The translations under genes were made by a program, and so were the position numbers. A DNA stretch of 64,000 bases from Alentia gelatinosa. Lineage: Eukaryota; Annelida; Polychaeta; Phyllodocida; Polynoidae. The stretch lies in contig OX465579.1 in assembly GCA_950022655.1 (NCBI GenBank), positions 81,738,515 to 81,802,514 on the forward strand, given 5' to 3'. This document shows positions 48,480 through 60,690 of this stretch, piece by piece; position 1 is the stretch's first letter, and each line of letters begins with the position of its first letter. A model generated the notes under the pieces. It was not told the DNA's origin. It made no database searches and was given only the letters and a program-made list of their open reading frames with translations.

Positions 48480-49520
48480 AACCACACAGCGTTTGCCAGA
48501 AGATCTAGCTTAGAGCTGGTGAGAATTTGCTTGGTGGAACAGCTTGCCATCGGTTCCAGCAGGTGCCGGCCCATGGTTGCTGGGTGAAATCTGACTGTTG
48601 GAGTTTGTTGGCACGTCACCTCAATGTTGCTGAGAGTTTGCAGTGTTTGCTGGGGCACCGGGCCACCGGCCAGCTAAAATAGCTGTTCCACCAGCTGGAT
48701 CTTTTACCTGGCATCCCATCCAATCTGCCAATTCTAGTCAGCATAGCAGAATCTCTCCCACCTGTCAAAAAATGATTTAATAGTTTTTGCTAGCTGTAAC
48801 TGAATGGCCGGCCTATGGGTTTGGTGAGAGTATGGCACCAGCTGCAAGTTTTGTTGCTACCTACACTGAGGGAACACTGTCAACATGGAGCGGTTGATAC
48901 CGGTAATCCTCTAACCCACGGGCTGGGAAAATTAATACAGTTTGGATACTCTGGGCAGAATTTTAGTGTCAGAGTGTGCTATATGCACATTAATAACATC
49001 AGGGCTTATTGTTATTTACCTTCATTGTTTGGTTTTACGCAGAATTCAGCGGATATTTAACAAGCTCTCGCCATTCCCGTGCAAATTTCAAAATAGCAGC
49101 ACACTGCTCTGCCTGATATGCAGCCTTCGCTGATCCAGAGCTGCATAGTGTACATGGGGGCATGTTCGTCCCGCTGCCTATCACATGAACGGGAAATTCT
49201 GCTATCACATTAGTGCAGCCAATGTCAACCAGACAATGCCATTGTCTGCTCAAAGCTGTTGCCCCTTGAGTGTCAGGTGGGGTGCCAGCTGCAGATCTGC
49301 CGCCGCTGAGATCAGCCCGGTGGAAGCTCATGCTACGCAGCCGCACACCGACCATACACCAGCCGGCTGGAATCAAGGGGTCGGTTGGAAGAGCACCACA
49401 CTGAGAGACTGCTACTTTCGTATTCTGCTAGTGGACCTCCATGGTTGTATTCTCCTCTCAGTTGGCACAGCAGAATATCCTAGCATTCATTCGTATATTA
49501 CTACACTTCAACCACAAAGA
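48480..49520 (+). repeat. Interspersed repeat family R, copy B (longest)
   Basis: This copy contains blocks found in copy A (GTCAGAGTGTGCTATA, TTATTGTTATTTACCTTCATTG, TTCCCGTGCAAATTTC, CAGCACACTGCTCTGC, TTAGTGCAGCCAATGTC). Blocks found in copy C include CATCCAATCTGCCAATTCT-GTCAGC, CAGATCTGCCG...GAGATCAGCCCGGTGGAAGC and CACACTGAGAG. It also carries internal GCTGGTGGAACAGCT-type inverted pieces (about 48515 and 48685). No coding frame is conserved between copies. Confidence 0.75.
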
Positions 49521-49919
49521 TCAAAACCATGGTAATGTTATGAATGTATGCCCGCAGTTGATTAAGATGGAAGTCTGAGGAGGGGAATGATGCCTTGAGG
49601 TATCATCCAGTCCAGGGCGAATGATGCCTTGAGGTATCATTTCTCAAAAATCTACAAAATCGTTTTTAACCAAAAATAATGGAGGGACATTAATGAAATT
49701 TTCACAGAATGTATGTATAATACCATTATTAGTATTCATATTAAAAAGAAATAAAATATTTAGGATTATATATCATATCACATGATTAAACAATTGAATT
49801 GTGGGTTTTAAGGACTGTGTGCCCGTCCCCTAGAGGCATAACGTGCCACCAGCACCCGTGCTCCAGGCAGTAGCTTGGCCACAGGCACCCGTCCTTAAAG
49901 GGTTAAGTTGAGACATGTT
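49521..49919. other. Spacer with a duplicated 20-base word
   Basis: AATGATGCCTTGAGGTATCAT occurs twice, near 49586 and 49619. Nothing else is recognised. Confidence 0.5.
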
Positions 49920-51560
49920 TTTGCCTTCAGTGTCCTATAGACGTGAGATCTTAGAGGATCGGCCATTTGTTGTCGGTCTACAACATGTAGGGCAATGTGA
50001 GGTGTGCTATAGTCAGGACAATCATAGGGTCACGTGGGTGAATTTGTAGCCCAAAGTGTCGTAGGTCTAAGACAACTATGGACATGTCGTACCGAATGCA
50101 AAACTTCCCTTCATATAGGAATTAAGCAATGAAATTTTAACAAGAGTAAGGGATACATATAACCTATAATTGTACCAAATATGAAGAAGATGGGCCTCTC
50201 CAATCGCGTTTGAGTTTCGTCATAGCAAACATCTGCTCTGGTGGCCAGTGTACTTTCTCCCACACCTCCGCTAATTTATGCGCCAACCTTGACATTGACT
50301 GCACTTGTTCCCGGTTCATTAGACTGTAGTACATCCACCATCACATTGTTGTCAGGCCAATATGAATAGGTCAACGGTATGCGGGATTTCATTCACTTTC
50401 CCTAGGAATTAAGTCATGAAGCTTTAAGTTTAACACAAGTTCCAACCTATATAACCATATAACCTATAAACGTTCCAAATATGAAGAAAACCGGCCATAT
50501 CAATCCGCGGATATTACCAAAACAGGGCCCTATTTTTCAGTCACAACATCATAGGTCTACGATACCGTACGATCGTCCAGCGAATTCATGACAATTTGTA
50601 AGACACAAAATGGCTGGTGTTCTATAGACACGATCGTAGTGCGCCACAGACGATCGCCGCTGAAAGTGTCAGCCACGACGACAATTAAAATTGTTTTGGT
50701 TATATCTACAGATCGGATGGTCCAATCTTCTTCATATTTGGAATGCCTATAGATCGTATGTGTCCCTAACTCATCTTACAGTTTCATCGCTTAATTCTTA
50801 CGGAAAGTATATTAAATTACATATTCCGTTGACCTATTCATACTCGCCTGACAACTGTAGGATGGTGAAGTATCACAGTCTAATGAACCGGGAACAAGCG
50901 GAGTCAATAGCAAGGTCGCCGCATAAATTAATGTTAAAGTACACTGGCCACCAGAGCAGACGATTGCTATTACGAAATTCAAACGTCTATATCTTCGGAT
51001 CCAGGCGACTGATCTTCTTAATATTTGGTACGATTATAGGTTATATATACCCCTTACTTCTGTTAAAATTTCATTGCTTAATTCTCAGGGGAAGAGAATT
51101 CCCGCATTCTGTACACCATGTCCATAGATGTCTTGGGTGTAAGACACTTTCCAAGACATTTTGACCCAGGTGACCCTAAGATTGTCGTGACTATAGCACA
51201 CCTCACACCGCCCTACGTGTCGTAGAGCGGCAATAATTGTCCGACCCCCTAAAATGTCGCGACTATAGCACACTCACAGCAAAAACATGTCGTTCATAAC
51301 GATTGTCTTGACTGAAAAACAGGGCCCAGGTCCCTGGTTCTGTGATAGAACCTAAGACAATTTTATACTTGTTGTAGTGGCAGACATTTTTCGCAGCGAT
51401 CGTCTGTGCCGCGCTACGACACTGTCTATAAAACACCGGCCATCTTTTGTCGCCCAAAATGTCGTAGATTCACTGGAAGATCTTAGGGTTTCGTTGGCCG
51501 ACGATGTCGTCACTGAAAAACACGGCCCAAGGAGCTGTTTCATGTGTAGAAAATACTCTC
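49920..51560. mobile_element. 1.6 kb modular foldback element F
   Basis: The left half (to about 50590) is inverted relative to the right half. TGAGGTGTGCTATAGTCA, AAGACAACTATGGACATG, GGTCAACGGTATG and GACTGTAGTACATCCACCA all have reverse-complement partners between 50820 and 51210. A module with GGAATTAAG(C/T)(A/C)ATGAA, ATATAACCTATAA and CCAAATATGAAGAA occurs four times, twice direct (about 50117, 50405) and twice inverted (about 50720, 51010). The TGTCGTAG...AAGACA words recur throughout. No coding sequence is recognised. Related modules occur in the element at 58563-59203. Confidence 0.75.
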
Positions 51561-52499
51561 GTAGTTGCTCTCAGTAACCAAATAGCGGCACCTTGTGTTG
51601 CAATAGGAGAAGATGCCAACAGCGAGTAGCACTTTGGACCAAAGCGGCACCGACAGCGGTAACACCCGTTTCAATACTTATATATAGTGAATACTGTTAA
51701 TGCCACATAGCTTCCGCTGTTTGTGAGAGGGTCTACCCTCTCGCATTGATCAAAACAACAATTTCAAAACATATCTTATCAGATATTATATCATATTTAA
51801 GTAAAGAAAAATATGCTACGAACAATTCTATATTTATCTTTTAACAATATCTTGAGTTTCATGATTCTCTAGTTGTCAACTCCTTTGTGAGAAGCATTAT
51901 GCTAATCTAACCAAGAATTGGAGGCACTGCACCACTGCACCACTCATTTCCATGTCTATTTTCATTAGATATAGCTTTATTAAATGTCTCGTTTGTTATG
52001 CTGGCATAGCGAACGGCACCGGGATCTCAACAGCGGCGCCACTTCTGAAACGAGACTTTATAACTCCCACTGTTAGTACCGCTGATTGCTCTCGCTATTG
52101 TGATGGCTATTCCATCTTAGCGCATCTCAGATTGAGATCGTCACGACTGAAAAACACCCCCCTGATATGGCATGGCACCAGTGACCATGTTCGACCCATG
52201 TTTAGCTGAGCCAGAGAGAATCCTGAGAGAAGATGAGTGTTTTTATAAGAAATAAGGGCAAGGTATTATCAAGTATTGCCTTAATGGTTTGGACTGCATG
52301 TTCCAACTTTCCATTTGATTGAGCGTTCCTTGAAGATGAAGTGATATGCTCAAACTTGTATTCTGTTGCAAGGTTTTTATACTATACTGATGTGAATTGC
52401 GGTCAGTTGTCGCTGAATAAGATGTCAGGTATACCTTGATGATACTCAGTTCCTTTTATCAGTTCTATGCATTCGCGTCTGAACCTTTCACAAGTAGAA
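51561..52499. other. Degenerate repeat-rich spacer
   Basis: Contains GCGGCACC, ACAGCGG and CATAGCGAACGGCACC words that also occur inside the element at 52762-53498. No gene. Confidence 0.45.
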
Positions 52500-52725
52500 C
52501 AGGGAGCTGTTTCAAAAGTCGGGAGGGCGCTAACCGAGAGTACTCACCGCCAAAGTGAGAGCTTTGAAGCGTCGCTGTCGAGGTGGAGGTGCCGCTCGCT
52601 ATTGGGTATTGGTAGCAGTTTTGGTGCCGCTTTGATTCAAATTGCCGCTCGTTGTTGCGGCCTCTCGCTTTGAAATGTGACGTGCCACTGGCGAGACTTC
52701 ACTCGACTTTTGAAACAGCTCCCTG
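52500..52725. mobile_element. 226-bp MITE, CAGGGAGCTGTTTC termini (hAT-like ends)
   Basis: The left CAGGGAGCTGTTTCAAAAGT and the right ACTTTTGAAACAGCTCCCTG form a perfect inverted repeat of about 20 bases. CAGGG...CCCTG is the usual hAT terminal signature, but the flanking 8-mers do not match, so the superfamily is not proven. Confidence 0.75.
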
Positions 52726-52761
52726 GGCAGTTTTTAGTGTCTTTTCTGTCTTTGGACAGAC

Positions 52762-53498
52762 CAGGGAGCCGTTTCACTAGTAGTGGGGTCAAAGCGAGAG
52801 GTAGGACTGCAACAGTGGCACCAACAGTGGCAAACCGAAATTCGCGTTTCATGAGTAGACTCACTGTTGAGGTGGCCGTTCCCTTCACTATGCCAGCATA
52901 GCGAACGGAAAATTTTATAAATCAATGAGAAATGAATAATTTAATTATTCCAAATCATTCCTCGTGCTTCTCCCCACATTTCAGTTTTTATTTGATGTCG
53001 CTATGTATATTTTTGACTGAGTTACGGTGCCAACACTGTAGCTCTCGCTTGTGAGACTTGGAAGGGATAGCCTATGGTTGAGCTGCAAAGTGGCATACCG
53101 ACCGAGTAGTGCAATGACTGTAGTTTTGGTTTAAATAGTATAATAGTTTTAACAAAGAATTTGACCACTGGAGAATTATTAAAATCGAGATGTGGGTAAA
53201 AGATACATCTGGAATTGCTCGGAGCATTTTTTACTTTAATTAAATATGATACGATATGTTTTAAAATGGTTGTTTTGATCAATACGAGAGAGTAGACCCG
53301 CTCGCTTACAGTGGCTCTACAGTGGCAGTAACAGCAAGAGCCAATTTACTGATGAAACGGGTTCTGCCACTGTTGGTGCCGCTCATGTCCCAAGTGCCAT
53401 TCACGCTTGAGTGCACCTACTAATGAAAGGCACACTGCCGCTGTGGTGCCACTGTTAGAAAGAACGAGACTTATCTCTACTAGTGAAACGGCCCCCTG
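52762..53498. mobile_element. 737-bp element, CAGGGAGCCGTTTCACTAGTAG termini
   Basis: The left CAGGGAGCCGTTTCACTAGT and the right ACTAGTGAAACGGCCCCCTG are inverted repeats. The arms are filled with short AGTGGCACC / GGTGCCACT words in opposite orientation, giving an imperfect foldback. No frame encodes a recognisable transposase. It lies 36 bases from the MITE at 52500-52725. Confidence 0.75.
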
Positions 53499-56256
53499 GC
53501 CACCACACTGACGAGTTGGCATTTCCTCACTGACCACCTCGCCACATCAGTTTATCGTATATATTCGTGTGTAAACTGTTTTGGTTGCTTGATTTGTCAG
53601 GATTGTACTACGCATTCATGTTTGTACTTTTCACCACTGGAATTCTAGGTTGAACCCCGTAATAAATCTCATATTAATTATTGCTCCCAGAAAGTCATGA
53701 TTTCAACAATGATCGGTAAGTCGGTCCAAGCTAGAAATATCGAAAGGGTTCGGACAATTAAGACAAAAACAAACGCAGTGTGAAGAGCAATATCCAACCC
53801 ATATTTTTAACATACCTTAGGGTGGAGAACTAATTTGTATTTCTGGACATGGCTGACGGTGGAGACCGTGAGTTTGACGATGCTAGTGGTGAGGAGAGGA
53901 ACATCGATTATAGGGATGTGGAGAATATTTTGAAGTTTCGTGACAAATGACATCATTTGTATTGGGATGATAAGTTAAATCAACTCAGAGGTAACTCAAG
54001 GTTCGCTTCAGAAGGCGGACGTCAAGCAAACAAGTGTAAAATAAAAAGTAACTGACTAGATCTATTCGTTTATTAACAACGATATCATTCTCTTAAAATA
54101 GCATATATCTGTTTTGTATTTGTATAATTCTTTCCTACCTGGCTTCATTTACTCTTGAAGCATCTCAGCCTGGGATTGACGGAATGATTATTTCATTTTT
54201 GTGCGAAAAAAATATAACATTTTTACTGTATAATAAACTCAAGCACGTATCCAAATTCAAGACTAGAATACATCACTTTTTTTCTGTTGGTCAGTTCATA
54301 GACGACTTCAAGGTTCAACCAAGGAATTGCCACTTCTTTGGTTCAACTAGCTATACATCTACATATATACGTATATACATATACGTTACAATTGGATAAA
54401 TCCAAATCGAGTTGTGTCAGCCACTATATTATATGTATATGTTCGGGAATACATGTAAAAAATAAGTTGGATAACTTGTGAATCTATTTTTTCCTAAAGT
54501 TGACGTTGAAAATAAACAATACCTGCATTGTCATTTGACAAGTACATCATCAAGGTACCTATCATTCATAACAAAGACTGAACTACCTACCAGATTCCCT
54601 GGACTACAAATGCACTAATGCACTTGGAATTTTGCATCTGGCAGTGATATATTGAACCCGTTATATATGTACAACTCCTTGAGTATACTACTCTGGATAC
54701 CATAATATTTCAACATCAAAAGATGGATATCCGCAAATTAAAAAGAAAATCCATTGTAAACACTGTAGTGAGCTGGTTTCAGCATTTGTTCTAATCTACA
54801 TGTTATTTTGTCTTTCTGAAGTCGTAAGCAGTTAGATATCATGTGGAAATTGTCGTAGGCACAAGAAACTCCTAAAATTTAATAGTGGGATAGAAGTTAA
54901 CTCGGACAGAAGTACATCTATTCCACATTTGCTGCCATTCATTGTCATTGTATGTCTATGATAGATGTTCGTCATATATATTTTCATGAGTTAATCTCCT
55001 ATAGTGAATAATAAATATGTGTACATTGATTCCATGGCCATTTAAGTGCTGAACATCGACAGCGAGGTGTGATATCGGTGAATAACGATGAGGTTTCAGT
55101 GCAGTATTTATGGTACGCATTGGCGACGATAAGGCTTCCTATCCTGTTAGGCAATAACCGTTTCCTTTGACACGCCGTTTGGGAAACCGTCCTCTTCTGG
55201 AAATGCGACATAACAATTCACATTATCGGTAAAATTCTTCTTATGTAATACTACAACGCTGTTGTTTGTACGTATCAACTGAGAAAATAAAATGTATTAA
55301 TGAGCGTAGATGACATTATACTAACAATTATAGATTTGTGCAGATGAACATATTGGCATAGTAAGACTAAACCTTCCTTTTACTGTTTTCGCGTTTATTT
55401 TACCGATACACGATGGTTTAAAATTTAAAATACCGTTAATCAAACTTATTACAATCTCTTGACAAAATATCATGTGTCGTTGATGTATGTCGAAGTCTTC
55501 GTTGGTGGTACGAAAATTAGCCTCGTCCAGTCAATCTGTTTAATCAGCAAGATCTAACGTAGAGTGGAGGAATTTTCTTAACATTAGGATGCGACAATGC
55601 ATTACTTATTAATATATGATGTGATTCAGCCACGTTACCGTTAATCTCTTCTTCGTCAACAGCGAGTAAAAGCGGGTCCCGATCATCGTTGTCAACGACT
55701 TGCAATGGGAAACATGCATCCTCTTAGAAATACTCAATCAATTCACAATTTTGAGGCGTTAATATAGACATTGCTGATGTTATGTTCTCCTTTTGGCTTA
55801 GGTCTATCCTGTGAAATTGTTGGGTCTTTTTAAAATCAGCATATTTGGTTCCAGTAATGTCTTAGGATAATTGAAAGATTAAATGCGATTTACCTTAGTT
55901 ACGGTGATACTTGACCTATTGTCTCGATGTTGGATTGATCAACACAGATACAGCACTTGTTGGGTACTAGCGCCATTTAACATCCTATGGAGCACAGGTA
56001 AACTACCCCAGATCAAAAGTAAACTAGGGGAGGGACAAACTGTTTTGAGTGAGACTGCTGGTCAATCCGACAACCCTCCAACATCATAGACTTTAAGTCA
56101 AATCTCACCTTAACCAAGGTAAGTCTCATTTAACCTGTAAAGTCTATTGCTTGTTGCTGGTCGGTCTGATAACAACAGAGAATTGGTTGACCACTTTACC
56201 TGAACTCTTTCAGAGAAAGTATTGCAGGCAGTTGGTAATCTACACTCTGTCTGGGG
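53499..56256. other. AT-rich intergenic; one small ORF at 53849 with an in-frame TGA
   Basis: The plus-strand ATG at 53849 (GAC-ATG-G) opens an acidic frame MADGGDREFDDASGEE...LKFRDK, ended by TGA at 53948. The same frame continues open for another 32 codons to TGA near 54049. It looks like the start of a decayed gene or transposon ORF. No other feature is supported to 56256. Confidence 0.25.
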
Positions 56257-56690
56257 TTGGTTGGTTGGTTGGTTTGATTTAACGTCCAGTTAACCATTGC
56301 AAGGTCTCACTAGACTTTCTCAAAGATCTTTTACACCACAAGGGTGGTGATTGAATCTATGAAATGAGTTTAGGTAGAAACCTCACCCCTACAAATTTAC
56401 CGAGGTGAGAGTTCTTTTACTTCCCACACCACATAAACATGGTATGAGAAGGATTGGCCTTTGATATAGCAGTAAATCTACCACTGCTTGGGGTGAAGGA
56501 GAAAGGTGGCTGCAGTGGGACCCCAATCAACAAAGTCCAGTATTCTTTACCACTGAGCTAACTCCCCACCCCGGTGGCTTTTGTTATGCTTGCGTGCAAG
56601 CATGTCCAGTCTGCACCACGAGGAGGCGAGGCGACAAAGAGGGTGAACAGATTGGTAATTGATGTCCACCCCAGCAGACCTCTCTGTCTG
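56257..56690 (-). repeat. tRNA-derived SINE-like repeat S, copy 2
   Basis: On the minus strand GGGAGTTAGCTCAGTGGTA is followed by TTGATTGGGGTCCC (A and B boxes). The 3' end is ACTGGACGTTAAATCAAACC plus (AACC)n, seen on the plus strand as GGTTGGTTGGTTGG (56257-56272). The middle, from GTGGGAAGTAAAAGAACTCT to CTCACCTCGGTAAA, is over 90 percent identical to the copy at 32342-32750 by eye. Confidence 0.8.
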
Positions 56691-56769
56691 GGGAACCTTA
56701 TCCTAGAAGGCAGTATCATCTGAGGTGATCGTTCATTTGTAGAACTTGGCGAACATGCTAGCACTCATC

Positions 56770-57440
56770 CACCTTTCTCTCCTCAGAATAATTTGCATTG
56801 GATTTTAAACCCAGCGTCCCACCCAATCTAGCAATTCTTGTCAGCCTGGCGGAATTTCTCCCAACTGACAAAACCTGATTTATTAGCACCAGAGCATGCC
56901 ATACACATTTATATCATCAAGTCTTATCTTTATTTACCTTCATTCTTCAATTGATCACATTATTCTGTGGATATTTGACAATGTCTCACCGTTCCCGTAC
57001 AAATCCAAACATGTTGGCGCACTGCTCTGCTTGATACACGGCTTTCGTGGATTCAGAGCAGCGTAGTGTTTCGCGCTGCTTGACGCACCCCCTATTGACT
57101 GAGCAGGGAACTCAATTATCACATGAATGATGAAATGCGCTCAACGTTCACCAAACGTTGGGCGCATTTCATGTGCAGATCTGCCGCTGAGATCGGCCCG
57201 GTGGAAGCACTCACTAGACTGCCATAAACCCACCATACGCAAATCTGCCAGCTGAAATTGGGGAATGTGGTGGAAGTGCGCCGCACTGAGAGGGTGTTTT
57301 CGCCCTGCGTCTGCCAGATTCATCGGCTGAGGGGTCGGTTTTGCATCAAAAGAGTACCTAGTTGGTGGAATACTCAGTTTATCCAAGCCTTGACAGTGTT
57401 ACTTTTGAATGGTGGGCTGACCACATGGGAAGCAGCCTAA
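56770..57440 (+). repeat. Interspersed repeat family R, copy C
   Basis: Shares CATGCCATACACATTTATA, CTTATCTTTATTTACCTTCA, TCACCGTTCCCGTACAAATC, GCGCACTGCTCTGCTTGATA and CAGATCTGCCGCTGAGATCG with copies A and B. It contains its own small inverted repeat (GAAATGCGCTCAACGTT / AACGTTGGGCGCATTTC near 57132-57170). Confidence 0.75.
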
Positions 57441-57646
57441 TCACAAAATCCGACACCTCAAGGCAGGTTTTTATGCACTGGTAAAATACACAGCTACGTC
57501 GTGATAATTGTTATCAGCGTCTTAGAGTGAGTTTTACTCGTGTGGAAGTTGACCTCATTCCAATTGCTCTGTGGAGTCAGAATCACCGTGACTGACGGCT
57601 AGGCTGGATCGAGCCGCCGACGCAGTCGGAGCAGAATCATCTGATC
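57441..57646. other. Spacer
   Basis: Nothing recognised. Confidence 0.4.
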
Positions 57647-58054
57647 CAGGGCCCCGTTTAATAATCTAGGATGGTACAATGTAGGCCCTTTTCTATATGA
57701 TTTAGAGACCCAGTGACAATGTAGGTCAACTTTATTCAAAATTGTTAGGTGTTGATACTACAAGTCATAAGTAAGTCAAGTTATAGTTGACAATTTTTAA
57801 TAAGCATCCTTCGTTATACAAACAGTTCATCAATTGTTGGTTGTTATAAGTTGAGTAGCAACTTTGTACCTACTAGTTTCGGCCTTATGGCCTTCTTCAG
57901 GGTCTATGGCTAATTTTATTCAACATTTTTGTATGGCTTTAAGGACAGCTAAGACTCTTAGCTAATAGAGTTAAATGTTAGCAAACAATAACCCTTCTAC
58001 GAGGTACAGAAAGAGGTCCTCATGTACGATCCTAGATTATTAAACGGGTCCCTG
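57647..58054. mobile_element. 408-bp element, CAGGGCCCCGTTTAATAATC termini
   Basis: The left CAGGGCCCCGTTTAATAATC and the right GATTATTAAACGGGTCCCTG are inverted repeats that continue into CTAGGAT / ATCCTAG. The interior has no open frame. The flanking bases show no clear target duplication. Confidence 0.78.
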
Positions 58055-58562
58055 TTCGTCCCAGACCCCATTCAAAACTAGCGTGTCTTTACCATTTGTC
58101 CTTGCGGACAGACTTTAATCATGTGATTTTTTGTTATCCGTCAACCTCTACCACCTCCACAATGCAGTGTTGGGCAGGAGACTCAGGCCTGTCTAAAAAT
58201 TTAGACTTATTTTACCGGTTCTCAGACTGAGTCCTCTCCCCTTGCAGTTCCGCCATGTTGGAGTCCGCAACAGATAATGTCATGCGGTCATTAAAAAAAA
58301 AGGCTTGTGCTAAAGGACCAGGGAAATGTCACAACAGCATACTGCTTTGTGCACTTCGCCAGTCTTATTGAGTCAAGGGTGAGAGTTTTCTAGACAAACC
58401 ACAATGTAAATCCTCCAAATTTGACTTAAATTCGGATCGGTATGCTGCGAGAAACGGTTACCCTCGGAAAAATGGTTATTATCGCCCACCCAATACGTGC
58501 ATGCGTCTGCACACGCTCTTCCGGTCAGATTTCACGGACTATTGGACATATAGCCTGGAAGC
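58055..58562. other. Spacer, nothing recognised
   Basis: No supported feature. Confidence 0.4.
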
Positions 58563-59203
58563 CAGGGACCCGTTTCAATAGTCTGTAGGACGTCCGTTAT
58601 TGGGTCTAGTGACACAATAGCGGCACTTCACGTTTCAGTAGTTAAGGGACAACCGATTCTGTGACATAGGGTAACAGACAGGTGCAAATAGTGGCTTGTA
58701 CCATTTCAAAAGAGACATGTCCAGTCACTATTGCTGCCACTGTTGTGTCTATAATAGCAAGAGGGTATACCCTCTCGCTTCTATTGTCACAAATGCGTAA
58801 CTTTACTTCCTGTAGGAATGAAACTTTAACCCCAATTAGAGACACATACAACATATAAACATGCCAAATATGAAGGAGATCGGCTCATGCAATCCAACCA
58901 TATTCACATTTGAATTCTGTCATAGCAAATGCTGCTCTGGTGGCCAGTGTAGAATTACTCAAGCGCTGTCGCAAATTTATGCAGTGACCTTCACCTTGAT
59001 GGCACTTGTTCCCGGTAGGACATGAGTATGTGAGATGGGGTACCCCACATGTCTTTCCGCTATGCTGTCCCAAACTAGGGACAAAACACACCTCCCCTAC
59101 AGTGACATGCCTTATGAAATGAGACTTAAATTTTGTGACTATTGCTGTCACTAGTCATGTCACTAAGTGGCTTAGTGACGCATTCTATTGAAACGGGTCC
59201 CTG
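58563..59203. mobile_element. 641-bp element, CAGGGACCCGTTTCAATAG termini
   Basis: The left CAGGGACCCGTTTCAATAG and the right CTATTGAAACGGGTCCCTG are perfect inverted repeats. The interior (58800-59010) is homologous to 50117-50300 of foldback F: CCAAATATGAAG-AGAT, TCATAGCAAA, GCTCTGGTGGCCAGTGT, AATTTATGC and GCACTTGTTCCCGG. This links the F foldback to the CAGGG-ended elements. No coding frame. Confidence 0.8.
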
Positions 59204-60690
59204 GCCAAGTTAGACTATAGGCCAGGTAACGGGTTCCAGTTTTGTGGTGCATTATTGGTAACGCCTCCCCTTTTTCTGTTGCATTGTGGGATTGCACCAC
59301 CTTGGCAGACCACCAGATACGCTGGTTCCCGGGGTATCCACTAAGAGGCTCAACGGAGATATATGCGGAACCCAGCCAAACCACTAGTCCACTGCTTTGA
59401 GAGCATGAGCGCCCTGGCCCTAGCGACAACGGGACGTACTACAGTCTAGTTGAAGGACGTAGGAACCCATTACCTGCCCTTTATTTCATTAGGGCAGGGA
59501 ACCAGTCTATTGGACATACTACTATTTTGATGTGATTTTAATGTAAATAAATGAAAAGAATAGTAATTAGACATGAGAATTACATGTCATGATATGTCGT
59601 GGAATGCTTAATTTTGGCAAATTGTTTACTCTCCAATCGTGTTTACTGGGTTACCAGCAAGTTGCCATGGATGGTACCTGGCAAGCAGCGTATCTCTGTT
59701 GGTATTCGACCGACCAGCAAGAAGCTATAGACATCTACAAAGTACAGGTAATGAAGTATACTGCATTCATAGATCATGTTTCTATTCTATGTTAGTACCA
59801 CAGTCACTGCAATCTACAAGCAAACATGGAGTTTGGAAATAGATTTTAGATGTTGGTCAAAATGCAAGTTGTTTCTTATGATTTATCAGTGTTGAATGGC
59901 AGGCAGCAGATTAGATGTTATGTCATGCATTTAATATCAACGATTGTCAAATATGCCTTAATATATGTTATAGGTTAGATAGTAGGAAACAAGCCCCTGT
60001 GATGGAAACCTACCTTTATCCAACTCTGTTTCTGATAAACGGCGGAACAGAGGTCCCCTGCCCATATCTCGGTGCAGCCACCTGGTGGACAAACATTGAA
60101 CTAAGAGGTATACTGTTCATCAATGTAAATTCTTGTCCTGTTAGAGACAGTGCTAAAACAAAATGGTCACGTGGCAGATCTGTCTTTATTCGACATGCGT
60201 TGCGTTTCTGTGTTTTTGTGTATTGGACAGCAGAATACATACATCAAGTGTAATTCAGCTGTAGACATATCGTAGTGTGGTGACACAGGAAACAGAAGGA
60301 AGTAGTACAACCTAGGGTTGCCATTGGAATGCTCAATACATGATCGCGTCAAAGGGTTACTGTGTTATTGTTATTCAGGGTCTGTTGCTAATGAACCAAT
60401 TAATTAAACATATACATGCCTGTGGATATGAGATAAGGTATTCTGAATAGCGCATGTATCCGAGGGTCTAACGGTAATACCATAAATACAGGGTTCTAGT
60501 TCGAAATCATAAGTACAATACATACATCCTGAAGTATTTTGAGATTGTTGGTGGTGGCGCACCATTACATATCCTACCTTTGCATCTCTATACACTAAAC
60601 TTCCTATCCATATTACTGTGACACCCGTTCATTGAAATGTAGGATCAGATCTCTATCCGTTCAAAGTTCAGAAAGGGGAAGGATGATTAC
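59204..60690. other. Intergenic or 3' flank of the SLC46-like gene
   Basis: The plus-strand frame 59662-59748 (QVAMDGTWQAAYLCWYSTD...) is bounded by TTACCAG and CAG|GTAATG and could be an isolated exon. A 112-codon frame at 59915-60253 lacks supporting evidence. No other feature. Confidence 0.25.

Noticed and set aside
50691..51164. 157-codon plus-strand ORF
   Set aside because: Lies within the inverted modules of foldback F; no similarity to any protein and the sequence is repeat DNA.
59915..60253. 112-codon plus-strand ORF
   Set aside because: Starts with an AT-rich random-looking stretch, shows no family motif, and no promoter or splice signals support it.
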